Below are positions 41,501 through 49,118 of a stretch of 64,000 nt of DNA, piece after piece. Both the position numbers and the translations under genes were made by a program. The notes under the pieces were generated by a model. That model was not told where the DNA came from. It saw only the letters and a list, made by a program, of their open reading frames with translations, and did not search any database. Position 1 is the stretch's first letter; every line of letters starts with the position of its first letter. Origin of the DNA: Acidimicrobiales bacterium (GTDB lineage: Bacteria; Actinomycetota; Acidimicrobiia; Acidimicrobiales; Aldehydirespiratoraceae); contig JAWPML010000001.1 in NCBI GenBank assembly GCA_033344915.1, positions 3,676,263 through 3,740,262 of the forward strand, in the 5' to 3' direction.

Positions 41501-41638
41501 GTCCAGTTCCACGAGGAGGGATGTGCGCCCGGCACATCGGTCGAACTCTGGACGATTGGGGGCGGCGGCCACATCCCGTTGTTCCGGCCCGAGTTCGCCG
41601 ACCTGGCGCTCGACTGGCTCTTCGCGAAGACCGGTTGA
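38525..41638 (+). CDS. Secreted CocE/S15-type hydrolase fused to a PHB-depolymerase-like esterase
   Basis: This 1037-aa protein has a signal peptide (~5-28). Residues ~130-500 are a CocE/NonD, X-Pro dipeptidyl-peptidase S15-like alpha/beta hydrolase (VIEYSGYNPSDPY, VNVRGTGCSGG, nucleophile GLSYPG ~261-266); ~520-720 is its jelly-roll C-terminal domain. Residues ~760-1037 form a second alpha/beta hydrolase of the LpqC/PHB depolymerase-feruloyl esterase type (VVVLHGFGAFG, nucleophile GHSNGG ~888, IHGDADTTIEYDG, GGGHIPL). Two independent esterase sites in one exported chain suggest a polymer- or ester-degrading exoenzyme. It is monocistronic. Confidence 0.85.
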   Translation: MRGRWFLGVFLVAAMLAALPVVENDDAAAGAPDPWLQAPNFDVRGGLEQIFITDATAGDPVALARWVIDGGTIAGIELAGSSVIDDQGSAMFRELTPGIYLVATGGTVAWSVEVGATAGSTPDQAFYDGQSIDEGFTYIETRDGTTLSAYVVLPGPVEDGPYPTVIEYSGYNPSDPYSGIGGLDASALCGTFPTLCKAPAQPGSQLAGLFGYATVGVNVRGTGCSGGAYDFFETMQVLDGYDVIEAVAAQPWVKDNEVGMVGLSYPGISQLFVAQSNPPSLAAITPLSVYGDTGTGILSPGGMLNTGFATSWADQVLRNAEPYGTGWVRRAIDEGDTECDDNQQLRLQNVDATAKARANPYYTDEVAGPLDIRRLAPDIEAAVLMASAFQDEQTGPSFGDLLGNFDSAESIKQIIYNGLHADGFSPQILAEWAAFLDIYISKEVPANDPALSLVVPVYTAGVFGSGIPLPENRFAGVATHAEAKAIWEGEPEIRILMENGAGGDPYLPIAAWEHETTQWPPTGTEAYRLDFLAEGALVDKGADAPGTGVAIHPNPAVSQTRWWVGGDIWKNPVVEWTPQETGENARFQTAPLEQDLVMAGTASVDLWIWSDSDNAELEVLLTEIRPDGQEVRVQTGLLEWQYRREDPSSTELHPIQYGREENIVPLTPGVWSYGRIQIPAFAHAFRAGSSIRLTVNTPGGDTARWEFELDGPGAEATHVIGTGEGHQSSVAFPVVKGLVPPTPLPACDSLRGQPCRTAPPIENVVVDGDFCPLSLCPLPETLHSERPSEFVVPTDYDPTREYPLVVVLHGFGAFGAIQSFYLGITQQVDERDFILVHPDGTVNANGDRFWASGASCCGGGVDDVGYLTELIDEAKATFNVDDERVYLVGHSNGGFMSYTMACERSEIVTAIASLAGSSFLDAADCAPRTDPVSVLQIHGDADTTIEYDGNVFFPSAPDMFARHGEFLGCDLAVTGTRADLDLMNAVPDAETTVQFHEEGCAPGTSVELWTIGGGGHIPLFRPEFADLALDWLFAKTG

Positions 41639-41654
41639 CGCCCGGCGACCGCCT

Positions 41655-41683
41655 CGTGACCGGCGGGCCCGTCCCGCTAGCGT
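41655..41683 (+). promoter_or_regulatory. Promoter (CGTGAC-17-TAGCGT) of pncB
   Basis: CGTGAC (41655-41660) and TAGCGT (41678-41683) are separated by 17 bp; TAGCGT is 9 nt before the ATG at 41693. Confidence 0.55.
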
Positions 41684-41692
41684 GATCCCTGC

Positions 41693-43060
41693 ATGGACCG
41701 GCCCACGAGCGCGCTGCTCACCGACCACTACGAGCTGACGATGGTCGCCTCGGCGCTGCGCAGCGGCGTCGCGGAGCGGCGGTCCGTGTTCGAGGTGTTC
41801 GCTCGACGTCTGCCGGCCGGCCGCGCCTACGGCGTCGTCGGTGGCATCGATCGTCTGCTCGACGCCGTCGGCCGGTTCCGGTTCGACGACGACACGATCG
41901 CCCATCTCGTGACGGCCGGGGTCGTGGACGAGGGGCCGATGACCGACTGGCTCCGGGCCTACCGATTCCGCGGTGACATCGTCGGCTACGCCGAGGGCGA
42001 ACTCTTCTTCCCCTACAGCCCGGTGCTGACGGTTGCGGGCACGTTCGCCGAGTGTGTCGTACTCGAGACAGTGATGCTGTCGGTGCTCAACCACGACTGC
42101 GCGGTCGCCTCCGCCGCCGCCCGGATGGCCGACGCGGCCGGCGGACGGTTGCTGATCGAGGGTGGCTCGCGACGCACGGACCCGGAGTCCGCCGTCGCCG
42201 CGGCGCGGGCGTCGCACGTCGGCGGGTTCGACACCACGTCGAACCTCGAGGCCGGTCGCCGTCACGGGATCCCCACCGGCGGCACCACGGCGCACGCGTT
42301 CGTCCTCGCCCATCCCACCGAAGAGGCCGCCTTCGCCGCCCAGCGTGACGCGCTCGGCGTGGCCAGCACCTACCTGGTCGACACCTTCGACGTGATGGAG
42401 GGCATCCGCCGCGCCGTCGCCACCGTCGGCCCGGACATCGGCGGCGTGCGGATCGACTCCGGCGAGCTTCTCGCGGATTCGCGGGCCGCGCGCGCCCTGC
42501 TCGACGAGCTCGGCGCCACCGACTGTCGCATCGTTGTGTCGAGTGACCTCGACGAGTTCAAGGTCGCCGAGCTCGAATCCGCATCGGCGCCGATCGACGC
42601 CTACCTGGTCGGCACGAGTCTCGTGACCGGCTCCGGTCACCCGACCGCCCAGATGGTGTACAAGCTCGTCTCGATCGCGGACGACGACGATCCGGCGTCG
42701 CCGTTGCGCGCGGTCGGCAAGCTGTCACCGGGCAAGCGCACGCTGGGCGGACGCAAGGACGTGCACCGCACGATCGACTTCGACGGGCGCTACAGCAGCG
42801 AGGTGCTGTCGGTGCTCCCCGTCGAGTTGCCCGACGACTCGATGTCGCCCCAGGTGCCGCTCGTGCGCGACGGCGAAGTGGTCGCGGACCTGACCGACCC
42901 GCGCGAGGCGCGGGCCCGGTGCTTCGAGCGACGCGGTCACCTGCGCCCCGAGGACCGCACGCCCTGGCCCTCTACGACGCCGGCGATCCCGACGGTGTGG
43001 CAGGGGGTCGAGGAGCCGTTGTCCGCCGCTGTGACCCGAGAGGAAGGTACGCCCGCATGA
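41693..43060 (+). CDS. pncB: Nicotinate phosphoribosyltransferase
   Basis: This 455-aa enzyme converts nicotinate and PRPP to nicotinate mononucleotide in the Preiss-Handler NAD salvage route. N-terminal TDHYELTMV and FEVFARRLPAGR, the middle RLLIEGGSRRTDPES, a GTTAHAFVLAHP region (catalytic His) and the C-terminal KLSPGKRTLGG are characteristic of NAPRTase. It overlaps the nicotinamidase gene by 4 bp, joining the two consecutive salvage steps in one operon. Confidence 0.93.
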   Translation: MDRPTSALLTDHYELTMVASALRSGVAERRSVFEVFARRLPAGRAYGVVGGIDRLLDAVGRFRFDDDTIAHLVTAGVVDEGPMTDWLRAYRFRGDIVGYAEGELFFPYSPVLTVAGTFAECVVLETVMLSVLNHDCAVASAAARMADAAGGRLLIEGGSRRTDPESAVAAARASHVGGFDTTSNLEAGRRHGIPTGGTTAHAFVLAHPTEEAAFAAQRDALGVASTYLVDTFDVMEGIRRAVATVGPDIGGVRIDSGELLADSRAARALLDELGATDCRIVVSSDLDEFKVAELESASAPIDAYLVGTSLVTGSGHPTAQMVYKLVSIADDDDPASPLRAVGKLSPGKRTLGGRKDVHRTIDFDGRYSSEVLSVLPVELPDDSMSPQVPLVRDGEVVADLTDPREARARCFERRGHLRPEDRTPWPSTTPAIPTVWQGVEEPLSAAVTREEGTPA

Positions 43061-43632
43061 GTCGAGCGCTGATCGTCGTGGACGTGCAGAACGATTTCTG
43101 CGAGGGCGGCTCCCTGGCCGTCGAGGGCGGGGGCGACGTCGCCCGGTCCATCACGGAGTTCGTCGGCACCGACCGCGGCCGCGGCCGCTACGACGCCGTG
43201 GTCGCCACGAAGGACTGGCACGTCGATCCGGGCGCCCACTTCGCCGCCGAGGACGTCGGCCCGAACTTCGTCGACACCTGGCCGGTCCACTGTGTCGCGG
43301 AGACGGACGGCGCGGCCTTCCATCCCGATCTGGCGATCGCGGTCGACGAAGTGTTCCTGAAGGGACGGCGCACGGCGAGCTACACGGGCTTCGACGGTGG
43401 CGCGTCCGGCGACGAGTCGGTGTCACTCGGTGACTGGCTGCGGGCCCGCGACATCGATGCGGTCGACGTGGTCGGGCTCGCCACCGACCACTGCGTGCGG
43501 GCGACGGCGCTCGATGCCGTCGAGGCCGGATTCGAGACGGCGGTGCTGCTCGACCACTGTGCCGGCGTGGCCCCGGAGACCACGGAGGCCGCGCTCGAGG
43601 AGATGACGGCGGCCGGAATCACTCTGCAGTGA
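43057..43632 (+). CDS. pncA: Nicotinamidase (isochorismatase family)
   Basis: This 191-aa hydrolase makes nicotinate from nicotinamide, feeding PncB. The catalytic Asp is in VVDVQNDFCEGG (~8), metal ligands in KDWHVDPGAHF, and the Cys nucleophile in ATDHCVRATALD (~145). The ATG at 43057 overlaps the pncB stop. AGGAAGG-type sequence lies ~10 nt upstream. Confidence 0.93.
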   Translation: MSRALIVVDVQNDFCEGGSLAVEGGGDVARSITEFVGTDRGRGRYDAVVATKDWHVDPGAHFAAEDVGPNFVDTWPVHCVAETDGAAFHPDLAIAVDEVFLKGRRTASYTGFDGGASGDESVSLGDWLRARDIDAVDVVGLATDHCVRATALDAVEAGFETAVLLDHCAGVAPETTEAALEEMTAAGITLQ

Positions 43633-44189
43633 CCGACGCTCGCGACCCGGGCTGGCGACCGGCGATCGTCGGCGGGATCCTCGGCCTCGTCCCCCTGGTC
43701 GGCTCCGGGCTCGTTCGCCGCTCGAAGAACTCGCTGCTCCTGCTGCGCCAACTCTGGGTGACGTTCACCACCGCGCTCGTGCTCGTCGGTGTCGTCGTGT
43801 TCGTCCTGCGGTCAGCGCTCGACGGCGGCGGGATCGACGGCCGGATCGTCGCAGCCGTCGTGATCGTCGTGGGCGTGGCCACCCAGGTGGTGGCACCGCG
43901 GTTCCTGCCAACGGTTGCCGGAAACACCGATGCGGAGGTTCGACGAGCTGCGGCTCGCGGGGTCTTCCTGCGCATCGCGCTGGCCGAGTCGGTCGCCCTC
44001 ATGGCGTTCGTCGGCGTGATCGTGTCCGGCAACGCCGGCATCTACGTCCTCGGATTCGTCATCGGGATCACCGGCATGATGGACGCCGCGCCCACGGCGG
44101 CCTGGCTCGACCGGGCCCAACAGCAGCTCCGGGAGTCGGGTTCGTCGGTCGACGTGCTGTCCGCCATGACCGGTGGCGGGCCGGACTGA
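43629..44189 (+). CDS. Four-helix integral membrane protein, unknown
   Basis: This 186-aa protein starts with GTG overlapping the pncA stop (GTGA). It has about four membrane helices (~10-25, ~38-60, ~72-92, ~115-150) and a charged C-terminal tail with a DRAQQQLRESG helix. No family recognised. Coupling to pncB-pncA could mean transport of a pyridine precursor or simply shared transcription; I cannot decide. Confidence 0.7.
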   Translation: MTDARDPGWRPAIVGGILGLVPLVGSGLVRRSKNSLLLLRQLWVTFTTALVLVGVVVFVLRSALDGGGIDGRIVAAVVIVVGVATQVVAPRFLPTVAGNTDAEVRRAAARGVFLRIALAESVALMAFVGVIVSGNAGIYVLGFVIGITGMMDAAPTAAWLDRAQQQLRESGSSVDVLSAMTGGGPD

Positions 44190-44195
44190 CGTCGA

Positions 44196-44894
44196 TCAGC
44201 ACCAGTGGAAGTCGTGGATGCCGATCCACTGGAAGCCACTGAGCGATGAATCGTCGCGGTGGCGGATGACCAACCGGGTGATCGGTTCGTCGAACGTGAC
44301 GAGAACGTTGCCGGTCGCCGAGCCGCTCGGCGAGGTGCCACGTACGGTGCGACTGTTGAGCTGGGTCTGGGCCCCACCGAGTCCGAAGGACGCGGGGTCG
44401 ATGCGCACGCCGCCGTTGCGTCCGAAGACGGTGACCGTGTCCTCGAAGTCGTTGGACGTGCCCTGGGTTCGGTCCACGTCGACGATGTAGAAGCTCGGGC
44501 AGACCGGGACGGAGAAGTCGAACCGGAACCGGACGAAGTCGCCGCCGGTTGCGCCGGACATGCCGTTGACGACCGGATTGTCGAGCCCGTTCATCAGCCC
44601 GGCGTAGATGACCCCGTCCCAGGCCGACGACTGCACGTTGAAGGGGTCGTACTGGGTGAACGTGATCGACACGGACCCGTCGTCGGACAGGAAGTTGGTC
44701 GGCAGGTTGCCGCTGAACCGGGAGAAGTCGACCTGACGGGGCGCGGTGCCACAGCTGCCGACCGCGGCGGCGGCGCGGTCGAGGGACAGGATCGACGGCG
44801 CAGCCCAGATTCCGGCGGACGCGGCGGCGCCCGTCTTCAGCATGGACCGTCGGCTCAGCGGCCGCGGGTCAGGAGCATGGTCCGATCCCATCAT
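44196..44894 (-). CDS. Tat-exported protein of unknown function
   Basis: The protein starts MMGSDHAPDP and has a twin-arginine signal SRRSMLKTGAAASAGIWAAP with a final AAAAVGS cleavage region. The mature part (~195 aa) is beta-rich with few Cys (SCGTA, PVCPSF, final HWC) and ends with a FDEPITRLVIRHRDD strand, suggesting a folded, exported adhesion or binding domain; no family recognised. I start at 44894 because GAAGG lies upstream and the Tat motif is then near the N-terminus; an ATG at 44951 would add 19 residues. It is convergent with the membrane protein at 43629 and divergent from MarR. Confidence 0.65.
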   Translation of the reverse strand: MMGSDHAPDPRPLSRRSMLKTGAAASAGIWAAPSILSLDRAAAAVGSCGTAPRQVDFSRFSGNLPTNFLSDDGSVSITFTQYDPFNVQSSAWDGVIYAGLMNGLDNPVVNGMSGATGGDFVRFRFDFSVPVCPSFYIVDVDRTQGTSNDFEDTVTVFGRNGGVRIDPASFGLGGAQTQLNSRTVRGTSPSGSATGNVLVTFDEPITRLVIRHRDDSSLSGFQWIGIHDFHWC

Positions 44895-45047
44895 CGGGCC
44901 TTCGGCGCGTGGTCGCCCGATCTGAGCCGCCGGCGCGAAGTGGGTGCGCATGACCTATGGCCCTCGACGCTGGGTCGTTCGGCCCACTTTGCCTGTGTGA
45001 TCCGTGAATAATCACTGAATACTCCGTGAGATCGCAAGCAATGCGGC

Positions 45048-45053
45048 TAGCAT
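45048..45053 (+). promoter_or_regulatory. -10 element (TAGCAT) of the MarR gene
   Basis: TAGCAT ends 7 nt before the ATG at 45061. TCCGTGA repeats at 45001-45007 and 45023-45029 lie just upstream, 22 bp apart, and could be autoregulatory sites. Confidence 0.45.
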
Positions 45054-45060
45054 CTCCTGC

Positions 45061-45501
45061 ATGCAACTCGACACGACCCCCGATCAAGCTCTCGTGCTCG
45101 CCATCGCGGACAGCTGGGATCGCCTCCTCGCCCGCCTCGAGGGGGGCCTGAGCCACATCGCCGGAATCAGCTTCGCGGAGTACCGACTGCTGCGGGCGAT
45201 CGCCCTCACTCCTGGCGGTCGGGCCAGCCGCGTGGATCTCGCCGATGTCACCGCGCTGTCGCCGTCCGGCGTCACGCGGGCATTGCGACCACTCGAGAAG
45301 CTCGGCTTCGTGGAGACCCAGCGGGGCGAGCGCGACGCGCGGCTCGCGCTCGCGTCGTTGACGCCGGCGGGGGAGGAGTTGGTGCGCAACGCCTGCGGCG
45401 TGGTCGACGACATCGCTGCCGCGTTGGTGGAGCAGGCGCCCCACGGACCGGCCGAACGAGATCGACTGGTCACGCTGCTGCGCGAGCTGCTCAGCGGATG
45501 A
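45061..45501 (+). CDS. MarR family transcriptional regulator
   Basis: This 146-aa winged-helix regulator has the recognition helix region LADVTALSPSGVTRAL (~61-76) and the wing LGFVETQRGERDARLALASL (~83-102) containing the family's DxR signature. It probably represses itself and the divergent Tat-exported gene, or responds to a phenolic or redox ligand. It overlaps the convergent TetR by 11 bp. Confidence 0.9.
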   Translation: MQLDTTPDQALVLAIADSWDRLLARLEGGLSHIAGISFAEYRLLRAIALTPGGRASRVDLADVTALSPSGVTRALRPLEKLGFVETQRGERDARLALASLTPAGEELVRNACGVVDDIAAALVEQAPHGPAERDRLVTLLRELLSG

Positions 45502-46114
45502 ACAGACCCACCATCGCGTCGGCGTGCGCCTCGACGGTCGCCGGGTCGCTCGCCTGCACCCCGATCAGCGCTTCCGCCTCCGGCGCGTTGGCGTGGAGCA
45601 ACGAGGCCGCGCCGACGATCAGGTGATAGGCGAGCTCCGGGGGGACCGGGCCTGCGTGACCGGACTCGACGAGCGCGTCCCAGCCGGCGCGGAACGCGTC
45701 GTAGCGGGGCCGCACGTGGGTGTCGACCAACCAGGTGAGCCGCTCGCCGGGGCTGGACGCCTCCTTGATCATGATGCGGTGCATCTCCGGGCGGGCGGCC
45801 GCGAAGTGCACCAAGCCCCGGATCAGGGTCTCCATCGCGGACCGGATGTCGGTGGCGTCGTCCGGACGGGTGATGAACGCGTCGACCTCCTCCAGGAGCA
45901 TGTCCATGGCGGCTCGCCACAGGGCGTCCTTGGACTCGAAGTGATAGTTGATCTGGGGCTGGTGCGCGCCGGCGCGTTTGGCGATCGCCCGGGTGCTCGC
46001 CCCTTCGAACCCGTGATCCGCGAACTCGATGATCGCGGCTTCGAGGAGGCGCCGGCGGACCTGCTCCGAGGATTTGTAGGAGCCCCGCTTCCGGGCGGAT
46101 CCGTCGACGGCCAT
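45491..46114 (-). CDS. TetR family transcriptional regulator
   Basis: This 207-aa TetR has its HTH at ~38-65 (ASTRAIAKRAGAHQPQINYH, then FESKDALWRAAMD). The C-terminal ligand domain is of the TetR_C_11-like type with no specific ligand known. It is divergent from an SRPBCC gene across 62 bp containing TATC-AGCC-GATA (46125-46136), which overlaps its own -10. Autoregulation and control of the SRPBCC gene are inferred. Confidence 0.9.
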   Translation of the reverse strand: MAVDGSARKRGSYKSSEQVRRRLLEAAIIEFADHGFEGASTRAIAKRAGAHQPQINYHFESKDALWRAAMDMLLEEVDAFITRPDDATDIRSAMETLIRGLVHFAAARPEMHRIMIKEASSPGERLTWLVDTHVRPRYDAFRAGWDALVESGHAGPVPPELAYHLIVGAASLLHANAPEAEALIGVQASDPATVEAHADAMVGLFIR

Positions 46115-46120
46115 GTCGGA

Positions 46121-46136
46121 ATCGTATCAGCCGATA
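46121..46136. promoter_or_regulatory. TetR -10 (TACGAT, minus) overlapped by a TATC-N4-GATA dyad
   Basis: On the minus strand TACGAT (46121-46126) ends 6 nt before the TetR ATG at 46114. TATCAGCCGATA (46125-46136) is a 4-bp-arm dyad that overlaps it, as expected for an autorepressor site. Confidence 0.45.
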
Positions 46137-46163
46137 GAACTTCGGATCCGGCGATCGGGCGTC

Positions 46164-46169
46164 TAGGGT
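46164..46169 (+). promoter_or_regulatory. -10 element (TAGGGT) of the SRPBCC gene
   Basis: TAGGGT ends 7 nt before the ATG at 46177; TTCGGA (46141-46146) is a possible -35 at 17-bp spacing. Confidence 0.5.
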
Positions 46170-46176
46170 GCGCGCC

Positions 46177-46635
46177 ATGACTCCCGACATCGAAGTGTCC
46201 CGCGACATCGCCGCGTCTCCGGCCGACGTGTTCGCCGCCCTGACCGACATCACCCGTATGGGCGAATGGTCCATCGAGACGATCGCCGCCGAGTGGAACG
46301 AAGGATTCGACGCGCCCGCCGTCGGCGCGACGTTCACCGGTCACAACAAGGCGGGCGACGCCGAGTGGAGCACCAACGCGACGATCGTCGAGTTGGTCGA
46401 GAACGAGCGATTCTTCTTCGACTGTGACCTCAACGGCTTCCACTTCTCGAGTTGGGGCTATGTGATCGAGCCGACCGACGCCGGGTGCCGCGTCACCGAG
46501 CAGAGCCAGAACCTCATCCCCGAAGAGCTGCGAGCGGGGAGCGCGGGGATCTCGGGCATCGAGGACCGTGATGCCCGCAACCGCGAGACCATGACGGCAA
46601 CGTTGGAGCGGCTCGCCGCCGCCCTGGAGGGTTGA
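46177..46635 (+). CDS. SRPBCC family protein (START-like fold)
   Basis: This 152-aa protein has the SRPBCC/polyketide-cyclase-type opening: EVSRDIAASPADVFAALTDI, then RMGEWSIETIAAEW, with a C-terminal helix (DARNRETMTATLERLAAALE). Such proteins hold hydrophobic ligands in a helix-grip pocket. No catalytic residue is predicted. Located beside TetR and a crotonase, so it may serve lipid or aromatic metabolism. ATG 46177 is favoured by TAGGGT 7 nt upstream. Confidence 0.85.
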   Translation: MTPDIEVSRDIAASPADVFAALTDITRMGEWSIETIAAEWNEGFDAPAVGATFTGHNKAGDAEWSTNATIVELVENERFFFDCDLNGFHFSSWGYVIEPTDAGCRVTEQSQNLIPEELRAGSAGISGIEDRDARNRETMTATLERLAAALEG

Positions 46636-46650
46636 CCGGGGCGTCGCCGG

Positions 46651-47448
46651 TCAGTCCGGTCCGGGGTTCCCCACCGGTGGGGCGAAGTCGGGACGACGCT
46701 TCTCGACGAAGCTGGCGATGCCCTCCTGGCCGTCCGGGCTGACGGCGCCGGCGGCCATCACGCCAGACGCGAAGTCGTACGCCTCCCCCTGGTCCATGTC
46801 GACCTGGGCGTAGTACGCCTCCTTGCCCGCCGCCTTGGATGCCGCGCTGCCCCGGGTGGCGCGGGCCACGAGGTCGGCGGTCGCCGCGTCGAGCTCGTCG
46901 TCGGGCACGACCCGGTTGACGAGCCCCCAGTCGCACGCCGTCCGGGCATCGATGGGGTCGCCCGTCAACGCCATCTCGAGCCCCTTCTTGCGGCCCACGG
47001 CGCGCGCGATCGCGACCATCGGCGTGTGGCAGAACAGGCCCCCCTTGCCGCCGGGAGCCTGGAAGCTCGCAGACTCGGCCGCCACCGCCAGATCACAGCT
47101 CGCCACGAGTTGGCAGCCGGCCGCGGTGGCGAGCGCGTGGACCTTCGCCACGACGACCTGGGGGAGGCGCTGGACGAGCGTCATCATGTTCGTGCAGACG
47201 TCGAACAGCTCCCGGGCCTCGTCTTCCGACGAGCCGAGCATGTCGCCGAAGTTGTGACCGGCGGAGAAGACGGGGCCCTCCGCGGCGATCACGACCGCGA
47301 GCGCGTCGGACGCACCGGCTGCCTCGAGTGCGGCGGTGATCTCCCGCATCGTCGGGAGCGCCAGAACGTTGCGCTTCGCCGCGTTGGCGAGCGTGATGGT
47401 GATGACCGATCCGTCGCGATCGACGGTGATGAACTCGAGATCCGACAT
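46651..47448 (-). CDS. Enoyl-CoA hydratase, ECHDC3-like
   Basis: This 265-aa crotonase has the CoA/oxyanion segments (FSAGHNFGDMLG; ATAAGCQLVASCDLAVAA) and the GGLFCHTPMVAIARAVG stretch typical of the ECHDC3-like branch, which lacks the usual first catalytic Glu loop, so ordinary hydratase activity is uncertain. It lies 3 nt downstream of an SRPBCC gene on the same strand (47452-47949) and is probably co-expressed with it. Confidence 0.85.
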   Translation of the reverse strand: MSDLEFITVDRDGSVITITLANAAKRNVLALPTMREITAALEAAGASDALAVVIAAEGPVFSAGHNFGDMLGSSEDEARELFDVCTNMMTLVQRLPQVVVAKVHALATAAGCQLVASCDLAVAAESASFQAPGGKGGLFCHTPMVAIARAVGRKKGLEMALTGDPIDARTACDWGLVNRVVPDDELDAATADLVARATRGSAASKAAGKEAYYAQVDMDQGEAYDFASGVMAAGAVSPDGQEGIASFVEKRRPDFAPPVGNPGPD

Positions 47449-47451
47449 GTG

Positions 47452-47949
47452 TCAGCTGCCTTCCACGAGGGCCTTGATGCCCTCGATGGTGGCGGTCATG
47501 TTCGCCTCCCATTCGCCGAGGCGGTTGGCGACGATGTCCTCTTCACGGTCCGGCATCGCCTCGATCGCCGGGGTCAGCCCGGACGGGCCGAGGCCCATCT
47601 GTGCCCAGAACGTCAATCTCGTGGAATCACCGTTCGGCTCGGTGCGCAGCCGCCACCGGGTCCACGGCGCGTCGGGCCCGCCCGGGTCCCACCCGAACTC
47701 GCGCTCCGGTTCGCACACGGCGACATGGTTCTCGACCTTCCATTCGCCGATGGCGGGGTGGCGGTTCGTGCCCTCGAACATGGCGCCCGGTTCGGGACCG
47801 GTGAACGGATCCATCCAGACCGCGCCGACCAACTCCGACGAGAACGCCGCCGGCGTGTTCGGGTCGCTGATGATCGGCCAGAGCTCGGCCGGCGAGGCGT
47901 GCACCTCGATCGAGACTTCGACGGTCGGCAGGTCGGCGTATTTGGCCAT
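47452..47949 (-). CDS. SRPBCC family protein
   Basis: This 165-aa protein has the START-like opening VEVSIEVHASPAELWPIISD and a C-terminal helix (NMTATIEGIKALVE). It shares its fold but not close sequence with the SRPBCC protein at 46177. It is first in a two-gene unit with the ECHDC3-like crotonase; the pair suggests a ligand carrier with an acyl-CoA enzyme. No nucleophile or metal site is seen. Confidence 0.85.
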   Translation of the reverse strand: MAKYADLPTVEVSIEVHASPAELWPIISDPNTPAAFSSELVGAVWMDPFTGPEPGAMFEGTNRHPAIGEWKVENHVAVCEPEREFGWDPGGPDAPWTRWRLRTEPNGDSTRLTFWAQMGLGPSGLTPAIEAMPDREEDIVANRLGEWEANMTATIEGIKALVEGS

Positions 47950-47958
47950 CCCGACGTG

Positions 47959-48804
47959 TTACTCCAGGATCGCGTCCGTGGGAAGGGCCACGATGCCGGT
48001 GGCCCCGAGCTCTCGCAGGTCGGCGAGGTTCGCCCAGAGCCGTTCGCGCTTCACGACGAGGTGAACGGCGACGAGGTCGTCGCGCCCGGCGAGCGGCAGC
48101 AACGTCGGCGCGGCGAGGCCCGGGAAGACCCGTTCGAGCTCGCCGACCCGATCCGGCGGGATGTGCATCATCAGATACTGGCGCGTTGTGGCGGTGCGGG
48201 CCGCGTCCATGCGCAACAGCAGACCCTCGACCTCGGCGGGCGTCGTGCCCGGCGGATGCACGAACACGGCCTGACAGGCCGGTCCCTCCGCGATCACGTG
48301 CAGCGAGTTGCGCCGCAGACTGTTGCCCGTCTCGCGGAGGTCGACGATGGCGTCGGCGAGGCCACGGGCACAGATTCCCTCGAGCGAACCACCCATCGCG
48401 ACCACGTCGATCTCGATGCCCTGGTCGTCGAACCAGCGCCGGGTCCAGTTCGGCAGGTGGGTGGCGACGGTCTTGCCGGCGAGATCGGCCGCACTGGCGT
48501 ACGGCGCATCGGTGCGACAGGCGAGGACGAGGTCCGAGCGGGAGAAGCCGAGGTCGATCGCGGGCCAGTCCTCGATCTCGTTCTCCAACGCGGTGTCGGT
48601 GGAGATGAACGCGGCGTCGAGCCTGCCGGCCCGCAGCCAGGCGGCGGCGTCGCGGGGCCGCATTTCGATGAACTCGATGTCCTCCACCAGCAGGGCGGCG
48701 TTCTCGGTGCCGAGCTGGCGCAGGTTGTATCCCGCGTGGCGCAGAAGATCGAAGACGCGGTCGCGGAGGCGACCCTTCGACGGCACGGCGACGCGGGCGG
48801 TCAC
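47959..48804 (-). CDS. hisG: ATP phosphoribosyltransferase (long form)
   Basis: This 281-aa enzyme joins ATP and PRPP, the first step of histidine synthesis. It starts VTARVAVPSKGRLRDRV; the PRPP loop is near ADAIVDLRETGNSLRR, and the C-terminal ~75 residues (LLPLAGRDDLVAVHLVVKRE) form the ACT-like histidine feedback domain, so it is the self-regulated long form with no HisZ needed. The GTG at 48804 overlaps hisE by 4 bp. It is second in a hisE-hisG operon; the remaining his genes are not in the window. Confidence 0.94.
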   Translation of the reverse strand: MTARVAVPSKGRLRDRVFDLLRHAGYNLRQLGTENAALLVEDIEFIEMRPRDAAAWLRAGRLDAAFISTDTALENEIEDWPAIDLGFSRSDLVLACRTDAPYASAADLAGKTVATHLPNWTRRWFDDQGIEIDVVAMGGSLEGICARGLADAIVDLRETGNSLRRNSLHVIAEGPACQAVFVHPPGTTPAEVEGLLLRMDAARTATTRQYLMMHIPPDRVGELERVFPGLAAPTLLPLAGRDDLVAVHLVVKRERLWANLADLRELGATGIVALPTDAILE

Positions 48805-49079
48805 GACCGGCGGCTTTCCAGCACGGCCAGCACGTCGGCCAGCGCCACGTCGGCCCCGACCAGACCCACGAGCAGGTGGTAGACGAGGTCCGCAGCTTCC
48901 TGGGCCGTGAGGGTGGGGTCGAGGTCGCGGCGACCGAGTTCGAGACACACCTCGAACGCCTCCTCCATGATCTTGCGCTGGATCAGCTCGGGATCGGCGA
49001 GGAGTGAGGCGGTGTAGGACTCGGTGGGATCGGCGGTGCGCCGGTCGCGCAACACGGCTTCGAGTTCTTCGAGAATCAC
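48801..49079 (-). CDS. hisE: Phosphoribosyl-ATP pyrophosphatase
   Basis: This 92-aa enzyme performs the second histidine step, hydrolysing PR-ATP to PR-AMP. Its MazG-like helices carry KIMEEAFEVCLELGR (catalytic acidic side chains) and EAADLVYHLLVGL. The GTG at 49079 is supported by TAGCGT 6 nt upstream with GGAGGG between. It overlaps hisG by 4 bp. Stand-alone HisE, as in actinobacteria. Confidence 0.93.
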   Translation of the reverse strand: MILEELEAVLRDRRTADPTESYTASLLADPELIQRKIMEEAFEVCLELGRRDLDPTLTAQEAADLVYHLLVGLVGADVALADVLAVLESRRS

Positions 49080-49085
49080 CCCTCC

Positions 49086-49112
49086 ACGCTAGGGGCGCGG
49101 GTCTCCTAGGGT
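49086..49112. promoter_or_regulatory. Back-to-back -10 elements of hisE and the SMP-30 gene
   Basis: On the minus strand TAGCGT (49086-49091) ends 6 nt before the hisE GTG. On the plus strand TAGGGT (49107-49112) ends 6 nt before the ATG at 49119. Only 39 bp separate the two genes. Confidence 0.55.
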
Positions 49113-49118
49113 GCGCCT

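Noticed and set aside
38579-42640. A 1353-codon antisense frame under the S15-esterase fusion and pncB
   Set aside because: Same GC-bias artefact; it spans two genes with clear families and an intergenic promoter.
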